Shown here in pieces: positions 25,669-38,270 of a stretch of DNA of 64,000 nucleotides (its first letter is position 1; each line of letters starts with the position of its first letter). Under the pieces are notes generated by a model. That model saw only the letters and a program-made list of their open reading frames with translations. It was not told the DNA's origin and made no database searches. The stretch lies in contig OZ024742.1 in assembly GCA_964016885.1 (NCBI GenBank), forward strand, positions 119,166,396 through 119,230,395, given 5' to 3'. The DNA comes from Eledone cirrhosa (lineage: Eukaryota; Mollusca; Cephalopoda; Octopoda; Eledonidae). Position numbers and translations under genes: made by a program.

Positions 25669-26423
25669 GACAAGAAAGAAGTCAAGTTGTTATACAAGTG
25701 GACGAATGTTTTAAAAATATAAAATTAAAATGTCTATATTTACTTCACGCGAAAGTAAATGGATTCTAATGCAGAAATAATATTTTCATTCAGTACAGAC
25801 GACTTCTTAATTTGAACCATTTAGGGAGCCGTTTAAACACTTCTTCGAGAGAATAGGGAAACCATACTTACCGTTTCAAAAACAGGCTTATCCCCTTCTT
25901 CCTCGCCTTTTCCTGGAGTGAAATTTCTCTATTCTTTTACACACATCTCTGTTTCCTTCTTCAGCTAATTCATATCAGGGAGTTCTTTAGGAACCATAAT
26001 ATTTACAAAAGATGAAATAATGTTGCAGTTGTATTGTTTATTCTGTTTTCTCCCATGTAAATTAATGTTTTCAACATCATTGCCTTGTCTGTCTGTTTAA
26101 TTTCCACAATGTCTGTATATATTTAAACAAAATTATTTTCGTATTTGGAAATAATCCAGCGGGTGTGTTTGTTTACGTTATAAGGCTACTAATATCACAA
26201 CTTAGCTGAGAACCTCTTCATACGACTTATGAAGTGATTATCTTGCAATAAAAGTGTCGATGTAAATATATAGTTATCAAATATATGTAGTCAGTTAAAA
26301 ATACCAAAGGACGAACCTTTTTCCCACTCTAGGTGAAAAAAATTATAACAAAAAATTAGCACTTTTCTGTAAAGTAGACATACACATAGTCGCCCATTTA
26401 CTTGATCATTCAATAGTAATAAT
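25669..26423. other. No gene seen
   Basis: AT-rich sequence; nothing supportable. Confidence 0.5.
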
Positions 26424-26612
26424 GGTTTAGGCACAAGGCCAACAATTTTGGGGGAGGCAAAAGTCGATTAAATCGACCCCAATGTGTAACTGGTACTTTA
26501 TTTTATCGACCCCATAAGGATGAAAGGCAAAGCTAACATCGGCGGGATTTGAACTCAGAACGTAAAGCGTCTTAACTCTATACTGTAAAGCATCTTGTCC
26601 GACGCTCTATGA
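26424..26612 (-). mobile_element. tRNA-derived SINE, long variant
   Basis: Has GGCACAAGGCCAACAATTTT, the extra AAGTCGATTAAATCGACCCC of the long variant, CATAAGGATGAAAGGCAAAG, GGGATTTGAACTCAGA and the tRNA-like half ending CTTGTCCGACGCTCTAT. Confidence 0.92.
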
Positions 26613-27520
26613 AAATACCACTATTTGGCACTGCATACATATTTACTCTCAATATAATAGAAACAATAGCACCAAAAAAACAACACTGTAAATACCCAAC
26701 CCGCACAGAGCTGTGCTCGATAATCAGTTACGACACAGACATGCTCACACATTATAGATAGGACTTTGTGAATAAAGAGCGAATGCTTATTTTTTAATTT
26801 GTAGAAGAGAATTATTTATATATTTTTTATTCATTTATTGTTTTTATTTAATTTTCGTATATTTGTTTTTCTATTTTTATTCATACAATGATTTCAGTAT
26901 TTCATTTATATAGTGAAAACATGGCTCAATTAAAAATGTTTTATGTTTTTGTAAAATTAACCCCTGCCTTCATTATCAGAGTATTGTTTTTATTGATAAC
27001 ATATATTTATTGCAAATACACAAATAAGGAAAAGAAAAAATTCTCATTTTAAGTTAGTAGCTATTTTATTGTCAATATTAGTATTTTTTTTTTACTTTGT
27101 ATAAGCTACATGAAAATATAATTATTTTATTTATGTTTATTACCCGATGTTATCTACTGTGGCAAAAGTATACTCCCAAAATTACCTAATATATAACGAG
27201 TCACATTCTAGTATAAAATAAAAGACGAAATTGCACTAATTTTCTTAAATTCAAACTTCTATTCCTACGTAATATTTTACGTCATTTAACTTTATTGAAA
27301 TAATATTTAGCCCACATTTTTTGCCGACGGCTAGTCATGTTTTGTTAGCGAGCAATAAATCTCCCCTAGTAGTTATTTTCATAAAGCGACTCTAACAAAC
27401 AAATCTTGAACAGATTTATTTCTTTTCAGGATCAAACTTCGAGATAAATCGTGATTCAAAAACACAAATAGATTATTTTAGAAATAGAATAGTAATGATT
27501 TTTTCCTAAAGCAAAAAAAT
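26613..27520. other. No gene seen
   Basis: Very AT-rich; nothing supportable. Confidence 0.5.
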
Positions 27521-27741
27521 AATATATATATATATATATAATTTTTTTATATATGTATATATCTATATCTATATGTATATATGTATATATCTATATCTAT
27601 ATATATGTATATATCTATATCTATATATGTATATATATATCTATATCTATATCTATATATCTATATCTATATATGTATATATCTATATCTATATATCTAT
27701 CTATCTCTATATATATGAATATATATATATATATATATATA
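27521..27741. repeat. (TA)n and (TATATC)-type satellite
   Basis: Short TA run, then about 170 bp of TATATCTATATCTATATG-like units and a closing TA run. Confidence 0.95.
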
Positions 27742-27742
27742 C

Positions 27743-27962
27743 GTAGGTCCCGGGTTGAGTCGGGGATAACCACAGTAAGTAAGGTACTCAATACATGGCA
27801 GAGTAAAATTTTTTTTATTTTATAGAAGGAGCTTCTACAGGACTAGTACTGTTTCATTCAGATGAAATCTTCAGGGTGTGTGAGGGTTTTCCCCCCTTAA
27901 CTGTGCTTCCTGAAGATTTCATCTGAATGAAACAGTACTAGTCCTGTAGAAGCTCCTTCTAT

Positions 27963-27967
<5 letters not shown>
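27743..27967. repeat. Foldback element F1, copy 1
   Basis: A flank (GGTTGAGTCGGGGATAACC, ACAGTAAGTAAGGTACTC) is followed by an inverted repeat of about 50-bp arms. It starts TATAGAAGGAGCTTCTACAG and has a 30-bp loop GGTGTGTGAGGGTTTTCCCC, CCTTAACTG. The same flank follows the copy at 33331-33457 in reverse orientation. The right arm carries a hammerhead motif (27905-27953). Confidence 0.9.
27905..27953 (+). ncRNA. Type I hammerhead ribozyme candidate (family F1)
   Basis: Stem I strand GCTTC (27905-27909) and core CTGAAGA (27910-27916). Stem II is TTTC / GAAT with loop ATCT: three pairs plus a U-U at the base, so weak. Then GAA (27929-27931) and stem III ACAG / CTGT with an eight-base loop. 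H17 is A at 27948 and stem I strand GAAGC (27949-27953) pairs GCTTC over 5 bp. Predicted cleavage lies between 27948 and 27949. The opposite arm of the foldback has the same core on the minus strand but lacks matching stem I. Confidence 0.55.
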
Positions 27968-27999
<32 letters not shown>

Positions 28000-28006
<7 letters not shown>

Positions 28007-28016
28007 AAGGAGCTTC

Positions 28017-28064
<48 letters not shown>

Positions 28065-28110
28065 AAGGAGCTTCTATATATATTATAGAAGGAGCTTCTA
28101 TATATATATA
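28000..28110. repeat. Array of F1 arm-tip stubs in (TA)n
   Basis: TATAGAAGGAGCTTCTA occurs at about 28002, 28059 and 28084, each separated by (TA)n, between the two complete F1 foldbacks whose tips are the same word. Confidence 0.85.
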
Positions 28111-28123
28111 TATATATATATAT

Positions 28124-28276
28124 ATTTTATAGAAGGAGCTTCTACAGGACTAGTACTGTTTCATTCAGATGAAATCTTCAGGATGTGTGAGGGTTTTCCC
28201 CCCTTAACTGTGCTTCCTGAAGATTTCATCTGAATGAAACAGTACTAGTCCTGTAGAAGCTCCTTCTATAAAATAT
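28124..28276. repeat. Foldback element F1, copy 2
   Basis: Nearly identical to 27826-27967, including the loop (one base different: GGATGTGTG). Flanked by (TA)n on both sides. Confidence 0.93.
28212..28260 (+). ncRNA. Hammerhead ribozyme candidate (family F1), copy 2
   Basis: Identical in all paired positions to 27905-27953: GCTTC, CTGAAGA, stem II, GAAA, ACAG / CTGT, A, GAAGC. Confidence 0.55.
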
Positions 28277-28314
28277 ATATATATATATTATAAAAGAGTG
28301 ATACTGTCGACTGA

Positions 28315-28385
28315 ATGAGTCTCAATTTATTAAATGGTATTTGTTTATATCGACCCAGAAGGAATAAAAAGTAAAGCCGATTCTT
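28315..28385 (-). mobile_element. SINE remnant
   Basis: AATGGTATTTGTTTATATCG, ACCCAGAAGGAATAAAAAG and TAAAGCCGATTCT look like an eroded middle of the common SINE. Low certainty. Confidence 0.4.
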
Positions 28386-28953
28386 ATGTGTACAACGTAT
28401 TTAGTTTCAAACATTTCTCAAAGAAGAAAGAAATAGTGATGGCAACAAAAACAATAATATTGCATATTTTTATTTAACTGTTGATCTTTATTCATACATA
28501 CAAAACATGAAAAGGTAAAAAGATACTTACAAAGATGTCTAGGGTGAGAGAAGTTATGTAAAAACGAAGGGAGGGTTAGAAACATTATACAATAAATGTA
28601 AGCACAAAATGTATAAATAAAACATGTAATTACATAGAATAATTAAAAGAATATAATAAAACATGCAGTAAGTAAAAACAGATTTAAATAAGAAAAAAAG
28701 GACAAACAGCATACGTTGATCAAGGCATTTTCATAGCATCTCTCCTCCAATTCCTTCATGAAGTATTAAATGTTGGAAAGTAAAGAACTTGGAGTCAGAA
28801 TGGACGTAGTCTCGAAAAATTTCCCGTGCTACCGAAGGAATTATTTTATTTAGCTTACACACGCAATTTGACATTTGCAAGAAAGAAGTGGGAGATGAGC
28901 TCCAAAAAACTTATGCTAATGCTTTTTATGCTTTTTTTTAGGGATGATATTTT
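28386..28953. other. No gene seen
   Basis: A-rich sequence without supportable features. Confidence 0.5.
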
Positions 28954-28988
28954 TTGGGGTGTGTGAGGGTTTTCCCCCCTTAACTGTT
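28954..28988 (+). repeat. Isolated copy of the F1 loop
   Basis: GGGGTGTGTGAGGGTTTTCC then CCCCTTAACTGT is the single-stranded loop of the F1 foldbacks, here without the arms. Confidence 0.85.
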
Positions 28989-29292
28989 TGCTATCTCTAT
29001 TGGTCTTCTCACTGAATGTTTCAACTTCTCCTTAAGAAACATTTTATTTTTATTTTGGAAGGATAATTTAAGTGTCGATTAAATTCCCGTCGGTTATCAC
29101 GGTAGTCTTTCACCATTTCCCAGGTGATACTAATTAAAATTTTATATTCAGGAATTTTCCATTTTTAATAACATTTGCTCTGACAAGCAAATTTTGTGTG
29201 TAATGTACATAGTTCACATTTTGTCACTACAACTGAGCTTTGAGCATTCTTCATACTTCTTACGTTATTGTACAGTATGTAAGCACCTGCAA

Positions 29293-29522
29293 ATATTAGC
29301 TGTTTATTTATTCAGTATGAATTCACATTATAATTTGTTAGACATTAACTTATTTCTTGCTGAATACATTTCTTTGCGCTGCACTTTCTTCTGTAAAGAA
29401 GAAAGTGCAGCATGTTGAGGCAAAAGTATATTGCAGCGCAAAGAAATGTATTCAGCAAGAAATAGGTTACTGTCTAACAAATTATAATGTGAATTCATAC
29501 TGAATAAATAAACAGCTAATAT
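29293..29522. repeat. 230-bp inverted repeat
   Basis: Left arm from ATATTAGCTGTTTATTTATT to GCAAAGAA complements and right arm back to AACAGCTAATAT. The arms are about 90 bp with few mismatches. The interior (about 29389-29429) has its own small hairpin, CTTTCTTCT / AGAAGAAAG. The 74-codon frame across it is incidental. Confidence 0.9.
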
Positions 29523-32500
29523 CTATTTGGCACTTCTATCTATTTGGAAAGTTTGATGTCTAGTCTCACCATTTTCTGTGGGAATTATATTTTAAAATCC
29601 AGCAGTTACTTCATGAAACACATCAGATTTAATTATTATTCAGAATGTAAAAAAAACAAAAAACAAACAAACAAAACGTGTTTGAACTATTTCTTTATGT
29701 TGCAGTCACTTTTGTTTTATAAAGAACGGAAGAAATAATTCTGCCTAATAACCTGCTTCTATTTATTAGTATGGGATTAATACAGTAGATTCATATGGGT
29801 CACATTATCTCTGCAGATTTATCTTATTCAATCGATAATTGGAATTCTGTAAAGATAATTATATATTTTTTCATCTATAAAAATTGTCATTGGAATTTTA
29901 TTTTCATAAATAGTTTAAATAACGGAAAGATTCGTTTTTGTGTCGGTCGCCATTGAAGTAATTTTGCCCGTCGATTAGTCATTTTCTTTTGACAAACCAG
30001 AAAGATAATCGCAGTTGAGGAAGGAACTCTGTGAGTTGGAATGACTGCTAGTTGTTCTTCACAGCAATGCTTTCTCTATCTTGTTTGAAGAGTGCAGTTG
30101 AGATATAATCTCCAGCTGAGGGTGTAGGGCTTCGTCCTCATTTGCGTTAACTTTGTTGTTTAATTTTATATTGACAATCCATTTAGCAACAGGTTTCTAC
30201 AATGCAACAAATATAGTATGAATGTATAATCTGCAGTCTATTATTACACCATACAAGTATGAAAATTAATTACACGTTTTTCTTTTCTTTTTTGTAGGTA
30301 TTTTCATTAGTGCCATTACAGAATGTCACCAATTATCATATATATATATATATATATTTATACATACACTCACACAACATATACACATATACTGTATATA
30401 TATAAATGTGTGTGTGTATGTATGTATGTATTGGTCTATAACTCTCTCTCTCTCTCATATATCTTATAAAGCTGTTTAGCTTCATAGATCTGGTTTTAAA
30501 GTCGTGAACTGCCGAGTTGATAACATAGCAGAAAGCCGGCAGAGACGTCGGTGATTTATATTCTGCCGCCGGCGCTGCGTGTGTCCAAGGCTAATAGACT
30601 TAGTTCTCCATAGACAAGTTTGTCATTCTCTCTGCAGGAACAGTACTTTGTTTAAAATATCAGCTGATGCCAGAGGTACAAACCAAACTAAATAAAAAAG
30701 AAAAGAAAATATAAAGCCCGAAAGAGTGAAATAACATCTACAATAAAGTAGAGTAAGTGGAATAGTTCAAGCAGTTTACGGGTTCAATATGATCAGATTT
30801 CAGTAAAAAAATCTAGTAACTGCATAACTATTTTTTGTTGATCTTATCTGATACTAGGACACATAACCACTAGTTTCGTATATGAATGTCACTTGACACC
30901 CATAAGTATATTTTATTAGCTGTTATAAACACACGCACAAAAAAAATATACACTTAAAACCTAGATTATGACAAATTATCATTGAAACTTGTAAGTTCCA
31001 AATTCTCGTGATGTGTTTCGAACAAGTGAAATGTAACTAAAGCTAAGACAGCATATGTTTGTGGCAAATTAGCTTTCGGTGCAGGCTTCGTAGCTATCAT
31101 AGTTTCAGTTTGACCATGTCTTTTGAGTGAAATTTGGTAGACAAAAATTATATGGAGGCCAGTCGGAAGGACTATTCATTCGGTTTAGCACCAGCACCTG
31201 GCCTATGGATGCCTTTAGAGAATGTACTCTCTCGTAAGCATTTGGGCCAGGGCTTCGGGGTCATGATAATTTCCTTATTTAATCCTGCCAGTTCCAGAGG
31301 AACAGAAAAAGTTCAAGGACATTGTCCTTTCTCATTTAATTAAACCACGAAAACATGTATTATTTTAATTAATTAAAAAAATATATTCACTATTATACAA
31401 TACATTAATCTGCAAACAGTTGGTCAGCTGTTTACAAATATAACATTGATTTGTAGTTATAGAAGTTAACTTAACATTTATTTTCCTTTCTATATTAGTT
31501 GCCATTTGAAATATAATTCGTTGCTTTATATGTTTTTAAGCAAATGTTTCTGTATAAGGTGAGGGGTAGGCGTTACTCTCAAATATCATGGTTATACACA
31601 ACAAAATACAATACGTAATCTAACCTCAATAACTACAGCTACCAAAAGATTCGCTAGAAATGTTATGGTGTTAAGAAAAGGGAAGTGTTGTCTTTGGGTA
31701 ATAAATTGCAAGTTATAAAAAAAACAATAAAGTGCTGATAGCAAATCAAAACATGATGCAAGCCTTGAGAATGAATGAATCAACAATGCGGACAATTATA
31801 TGAAACAGTTAACTATAATAGAAACCATAAAGCTACACCAATAACAGAGATAAAACAACAAGGAATAGAAGCATTATCATGCTTGAAATCGATCGCCTTT
31901 TCTCTTTGTGAATGGAAGATTTCAAACAAAAACAAATCCCCATAAGTACCATGACGATTAAAATAAAAACTTTAAGTACCTTCTCTACAATCAACGACAA
32001 AAATAAAACAAAATGAGATTCTAGCAAGAACTGAATGCTAATCCCAAGCCTTTACCACAAGTTCTGGTAGGTTTTATAGGAATTGCTAATGTTCGTATAT
32101 TAGGTAAACTTGCAAGCGTAGGCATTCAACAGAAAAATATCCTGATGTTTTGAAAAGCAATTGATAAAAAGAGACAATTATTATGACAAATAAATATTAA
32201 CTGTTAATAAAACAGGCCCATTTTGTAAAAGAATAGCTTAAAAAACTTTTTTTTATGTTAAAGGAAAACATCAACAACAAGTACATGGATTAGAAAGAAC
32301 GTTGAAGGTAATTTTACTGTGTACATAATACCAAGGCTTTTCAAGAGTATAATGAATGATCACCACCAGTATTTTAGCATTTTATCAACAAAACTTGTTT
32401 GATCAACCCCCTTTTTGTAGATTGGTTATCAACCTATCTCTACACCGCCCCATAAAAGTATTGTTAGACGAGTTTACTTTCATATATATAAAGATATGTC

Positions 32501-32589
32501 AACATGAATGGACCTGTTATTTTTATCTAAAGACATTTTTTCCAATTCCATCTCGCCCGTCCCCTCAATCTATTTTATTTCTCATTCTT
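29523..32589. other. Long stretch without a supportable gene
   Basis: AT-rich with small TA/TG tracts at 30340 and 30400. The 69-codon plus frame at 31134-31343 is GC-richer than its surroundings but matches nothing I know. Confidence 0.5.
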
Positions 32590-32625
32590 TCTTCTGATGA
32601 AGGACTAGCGTCCGAAACGTTAAGA
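32590..32625 (+). ncRNA. Hammerhead-like motif (family F4)
   Basis: TCTT (32590-32593), CTGATGA (32594-32600), an extra A, stem II GGAC / GTCC with loop TAGC, GAAAC (32614-32618), GT, T and AAGA (32622-32625), which pairs TCTT. Stem III would be AC / GT only. The extra A before stem II is a departure from the consensus, so function is doubtful. Confidence 0.4.
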
Positions 32626-32667
32626 CCATCTTCCTGCTATATCAAGCGTTAACCTAATATATACCTT

Positions 32668-32706
32668 CCATATACTGTACCGATTGTGTTGTTATTTCTG
32701 TTTACC

Positions 32707-32710
<4 letters not shown>
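32668..32710 (+). repeat. Short repeat shared with 3818 and 5068
   Basis: ATACTGTACCGATTGTG, TTGTTAT, CTGTTTACCTTTTA, directly before (AC)n. Confidence 0.75.

Positions 32711-32794
<84 letters not shown>
32711..32794. repeat. (AC)n microsatellite
   Basis: About 42 AC units. Confidence 0.97.
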
Positions 32795-32800
<6 letters not shown>

Positions 32801-32979
32801 ACATATATATATATATATACACAAGTATAGACATACATATGTGGGAGTCCAACCATGTCCAGTTTTGCTTAATGAAGGAATTAATGAGAATCAATTATTC
32901 AGAGCATAATAAAATAATATGTGGGAACAGTAAACAAGATAAAGAAAAAATTACCTATTCACTTTGAACACCCATTGCA

Positions 32980-33015
32980 GTTTCGTTGAGCATTGTGAAA
33001 ACCTCAACTCATCAG
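32980..33015 (-). ncRNA. Hammerhead core with 6-bp stem II
   Basis: Minus strand: CTGATGA (33015-33009), GTTGAG / CTCAAC as a perfect six-pair stem II with a 12-base loop, then GAAAC (32984-32980). I could not find a convincing stem I or cleavage site, so this may be a partial or decayed ribozyme. Confidence 0.4.
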
Positions 33016-33170
33016 GGAACGTTTCAATCAAGAAAATATTCCTCTACGTTATTCGCCACCAGCGATAATTTCGAATGGGAGAATTATCACGTGATTTACG
33101 GTCAACAGAAGGGTAACAGTAGATAGCTGAATTTTTGTTTATCTAGTTTACTTTTCTGTTTACTTTTTAA

Positions 33171-33530
<360 letters not shown>

Positions 33531-33531
33531 T

Positions 33532-33532
<1 letters not shown>

Positions 33533-33618
<86 letters not shown>
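33533..33618. repeat. (AC)n microsatellite
   Basis: About 43 AC units. Confidence 0.97.
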
Positions 33619-33630
<12 letters not shown>

Positions 33631-35852
33631 CATATCGGAGTAGCATGGCCGAACAAAAATACTTAATAAAGGATCCTCAACATGATTGATCAATCTGTTA
33701 GAAACAAGAAATAAATCACCTTCAAATCAAACCACATCCTTTTAAAATGTACGCTTAGATACACCAAAAGATGATCAACGCTGGAATGCTTTTGATCATA
33801 GATCAGCTCTATCAGGAGTATCTTGGAGCTAAGAAGCAAGTACATCATCATCAACAACAGCCCTGTAGTATTTAGTTTGAGTTATGTCAATTTCTGCCAA
33901 TTTATACGTAGCTATTCGTATCTTACAGGGTTATCGAAATAATTACGAGATTAGACCAGACAAAATAATGTTGTGGATATGATTGTCTAAATTTCGTGAA
34001 AGCGATGCCCCAACATGGCCTAAGTCCAAAAATGGATACCAGAAAAATATTACATCCTGTGGCTAAAATATTGCTTTCGAGTTCATGCTGTGTCTTCGAC
34101 CAATGCATGCAGTCAGGACTACGTATCTCATCTTACTACTATGACCTATGACCAGCATTGCAAACTTGTGATAAGCAGGAAAGTCATTTCAAAACAAATA
34201 ATTCGCATCGAGTGACTTTCACACTGATTATTTAAGTTCACAATGAAACAAGTGACAATTAAATATTCAGTATTATCGTGAATGTGTAAGACTATCTTGC
34301 GCTTGACGAATTACAATTGCGTCATGAAAAGATAAAAGAAGATGAAGAAATACTTTTAAAGGATTGCTTTTTTATGTAATGTCACTGCAATGTAGATTGC
34401 TTCATTGCAGTTATTTGAGAATAAGTATGATAATTTGAAAAGATCTTTTCGAAGTAAGAATGCATGTATGCTTTACTCTGTAGGCAAACTGATGCCATTC
34501 CCGATGAGAAACGAGGTTTTCTTGTCTCTGTATACCCCCTTGTATATCTCCGGCCCACGTGATTTCATCATTTACTAATTGACTGTCAAAAAACTGTGTT
34601 AAAAGCAGATAACTTCTACATTGTATGAACACAGCTTGCCAACTAACTTACTCATATTTAAGAATCTGAAAAAAATATGCACAGTCAGTAGAATCTATCA
34701 CTGCATACTCACCACCATTAATAACCATCACCCTGAAACTACTTACTTATAAACCGCACAAATACATACACATGTATCCACATCGGTAGTATTTATTAGG
34801 TCTATTATGATTAGAGCGATTTATTAAATCCTGAAGACAGTAACCAAGATTTGACAGGAGCAAATGGGCTCTAAACATTCACATTGACTATATCCATGTT
34901 TGGAAAAGGATGTCTATCCAGATAAATGTTAGCTATGGAAGTTACCCTGTCTCAATATCCAAGTTGTATATGTCAATCTACCTCTACTGACTATATTTTA
35001 TACTTTACGACAATCTCTTCAGGAAATACATAGAGAGCGACATTGATCTAGTCTATAATTAACAATATTTGGCTCTGTTGTGGTAAATGAAAGTCTGTTT
35101 AATATCTTAGATTCTGAAAAGTTTCAAAATGTTAATTAGAATTTGTTTCCTTTACAAAAGTATCATTTTTGTGCGCTTCGATTTGATAGTGTGATTGTAA
35201 AGTATATCAAACTGCCCCCAGCCTATTTTTGAATTGGGGGATTAATTTCATTGATTTTATGAAAACTGATTCATCCAACCACAAGTACCTATTTTGGATT
35301 GTGACGTGTATAGGAATGACACTTAACGTTACTTGCTTCACATTCCTTACGTCCTACTCATGTTTAAGGTATCGTGTCTATCATGAAGACTGCATACCAA
35401 AATGTCAGAATTATCTAATCTGTACTCCTCTTCGTTTCAATTATGCTTATGAGGAACAATAGATACTGAAAAGGAAAAATAAAACACATTTAGCGGCTTA
35501 TTGATTCAGATATTGGATAGAGAATTTATATTTTGAAAGACCAATATTTAATCCTAGCAATTAGACATACGCGCGTTAACATGATGCACTAAAATGTATG
35601 CAAATAATTGTATTTCTTGTTCACTAAATTGAAAAGTTATAATATAAAGTAACAAATGCATTAGATCCCACTCAGCATTTGTTTTCTAATTATTCTATTA
35701 CCCCAGTGGACCCCCTCCCCCTTTCGTTATACCCTAGCTGTAGATGAACTAACGAATCATTTGTCAAATTTTATGGTTACGCTGTTATTTTAAGTGAGGC
35801 GGAAACGACTATTAGGGGAAAAATCGTTCAGAGCCAGGATACAAACTCTCAC
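33619..35852. other. No gene seen
   Basis: AT-rich; short open frames (for example 35229-35462) have no recognisable domain. Confidence 0.5.
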
Positions 35853-35944
35853 ACTCTTGTTATTTGTTGCTCTATCTCCTCAATTCAATATCAATATTTT
35901 GATATTGATATTGAGTTGAAGAGACAGAGCAGCGAATAACAGAG
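35853..35944. repeat. 92-bp imperfect inverted repeat
   Basis: CTCTTGTTATTTGTTGCTCT... pairs with ...AGAGCAGCGAATAACAGAG; the centre is AATATCAATAT / GATATTGATATT. Confidence 0.85.
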
Positions 35945-37360
35945 TAATAGAAGGTTATAAAATTATGATATCTGAAAATTTAGTTTCGAGTGAAAACATA
36001 AAATCAAGATTTGATAGCTTTGTATTAATTTATTCAGATTAAATATATTAATGTATTGCTTGAAGAATCCTGATATAAACTGATTTAATAATTTCCTAAT
36101 TTCATTAATACATTACCCTACGATTTCTTTTAATATATCTTTACTATACATATTTTATTCATTAATACAGTTGGCTGTTTTAATGGAAAGTTATGAATCT
36201 ATAATTTAAAAAAAATCAATTCACAATTTTGTTCAAATAAGCTTTGATATTATACATTTTACTCTTTCCAACGCCGCGGCTATTATTGTAAAAACAAAAA
36301 CAAATATAAATATAAATGAAATCTCACAGAAATCTTTATATTGTACACGCTTTATGTAACCCCATAAGTAATGACTTTTTCACAGAAATGAAATTAGATT
36401 TGGAATAGATTTTCAACAACGTTTATAAAACGACTTATACAATTGAATAGCTCTGAATAAAAAACAAAACACTTTAAAGCCAATGATTTAATAGTATTTT
36501 AGCTTAAAGATCAACTTGGTTACTTTAAATTTGACCGACCTTTTTACTACTGCCATTTTAATCACATTACTATCTGTATCAACAAAATGTTTAGTCATTA
36601 TAGAGAGCATCCAGCTATGTTGAGCCCATTAAAAAAGGAGGAATATGAAATAAACTTAAATAAAACAAAATTGCACCCCATTGATTAATAGAATAAATTA
36701 AATATAAACACTCGGTGAACTCGCGGTCAAGCTTCTAAACCTGGTTGTATTTATTTTCATTTACTTCGTCGCTAATGATTTGAACATCGCAACGTCTATA
36801 TTTTGAATACCTGAAAATCTCAGGAGTCATGCTTACCCAGGGTAAACGACTTGAAACCGTTCCAATAGGCTAATTGCAAACCATGCATAGGATAAAATAA
36901 GCAGCAAAGGGAAAAATACATAATTAATATATTAGATTATACTACCCCGTATCAGATAATCACCTTATCAGACTTATTATTGTCTGATTAAAAGTTCTGT
37001 CCCACGTGATCCATTATTTAATTCTGTTTTTCAGTAGTTATATGGCTTTGTTGGTAAAGGTTATCAACCAAATGATAGCGCTTTATAAAATAGAAAGTTA
37101 ATTCAAGAATAAAGTGGATCCTTGGTTTCTAGATGAAAATTGATGTTTATACTAAATTTTTTTCATAGATTGATATCGTTATTATTGAATAATTTATAGC
37201 AATGTATGACACAGTGAGCGCAGAGAGATTGATCTAGTATCTTATCTTATCTACTTACATCATTTTACATACTGAATTGAAAAATATGTTGGGCTTCATA
37301 TCAGTCTTTATTGGTAAAATCATATATTGGTATTGGTTCTCTGACTTGGTACCAACGCTA
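35945..37360. other. No gene seen
   Basis: Very AT-rich; nothing supportable. Confidence 0.5.
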
Positions 37361-37577
37361 AGGGCAGATTGGTAGAATCGTTAGAATATTGGACAAAATG
37401 TTTTGAAGCATTTAATTAAGGCCCTATACGTTTTGAGTTTAAAACCCGCCGAAGCCAGCTTTGCATTTCATTCATCCGGGTCTATAAAATAAAGTACCAG
37501 TAATGCACTGTAGTCGATGTAAACAGATTTCTTCTCCCCTCAGAGTTTTGGCTTTTTGCCTAAATTAGAAATCAATA
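37361..37577 (+). mobile_element. tRNA-derived SINE, long variant, near full length
   Basis: Head GGGCAGATTGGTAGAATCG, GTTTTGAGTTTAAAACCCGC at the B-box, AAAGTACCAGTAATGCACTG, AGTCGATGTAAACAGATTTC and the tail TAAATTAGAAATCAAT. Both halves present, diverged. Confidence 0.88.
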
Positions 37578-38111
37578 TTATGAAATAATTAATGTAACTG
37601 ACTTAAATAGATCTAATTTATAGGTTATTCAATTCATGCTTATGGATTTCTTGCTGTTCAGTTTAAGACGACCATTCATTATTTTATAGATAATACTTTT
37701 AGAATTAAAAAAACATTCCCGTTATTCATTTCTATATTCATAGCCCTGAACATGTTGATCAGATTCTCACACAATCATAAAGTAGCTTTTGTTCACTCTA
37801 TCTTAGATTATTTTATTGACGTCATTTGTCGTTGTCCCGCTTCGATATCAAGCATGTTTTCCATTATATGTCGTCCCTAGATCTTCATATAATATTGAGA
37901 GACATGTAATCTGCTGATTATCTCGTTATGATAAACAAGTACCTTTTGTGATACTGATGAATCATACTAATGTTTCACACAGAAACGTATCATTTTGGTG
38001 AAAATGTTCACCTTGACATTGTTTTCTATAAAATAAAGATGAGGCCTTAAATAGAGTTTTATTTAAACTCATCATACTTTCAAGTGGATAAAAGCCATCA
38101 ATCAGGTTTTA

Positions 38112-38270
38112 ATTATTACAGGAATACCTCAGTTCAAATCCCGTCGAGCTCAACGATGCGTTTCGTCCTTCCGGGATCGATAAAATACAGTACCAGTAAC
38201 GTACTGGGGGTCGATTTAATCAACTTTCCCCTCTCCCTAAATTACTGGCCTTGTGCCTATACTAGAAATC
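38112..38270 (+). mobile_element. SINE 1 of a tandem trio
   Basis: Opens with the 18-bp word ATTATTACAGGAATACCT (38112-38129), then starts directly at the B-box (CAGTTCAAATCCCGTCGAG) and runs to the tail CTATACTAGAAATC. 5' truncated. Confidence 0.92.

Noticed and set aside
29194..29418. 74-codon frame over the inverted repeat
   Set aside because: It crosses both halves of a palindrome and has no domain; incidental.
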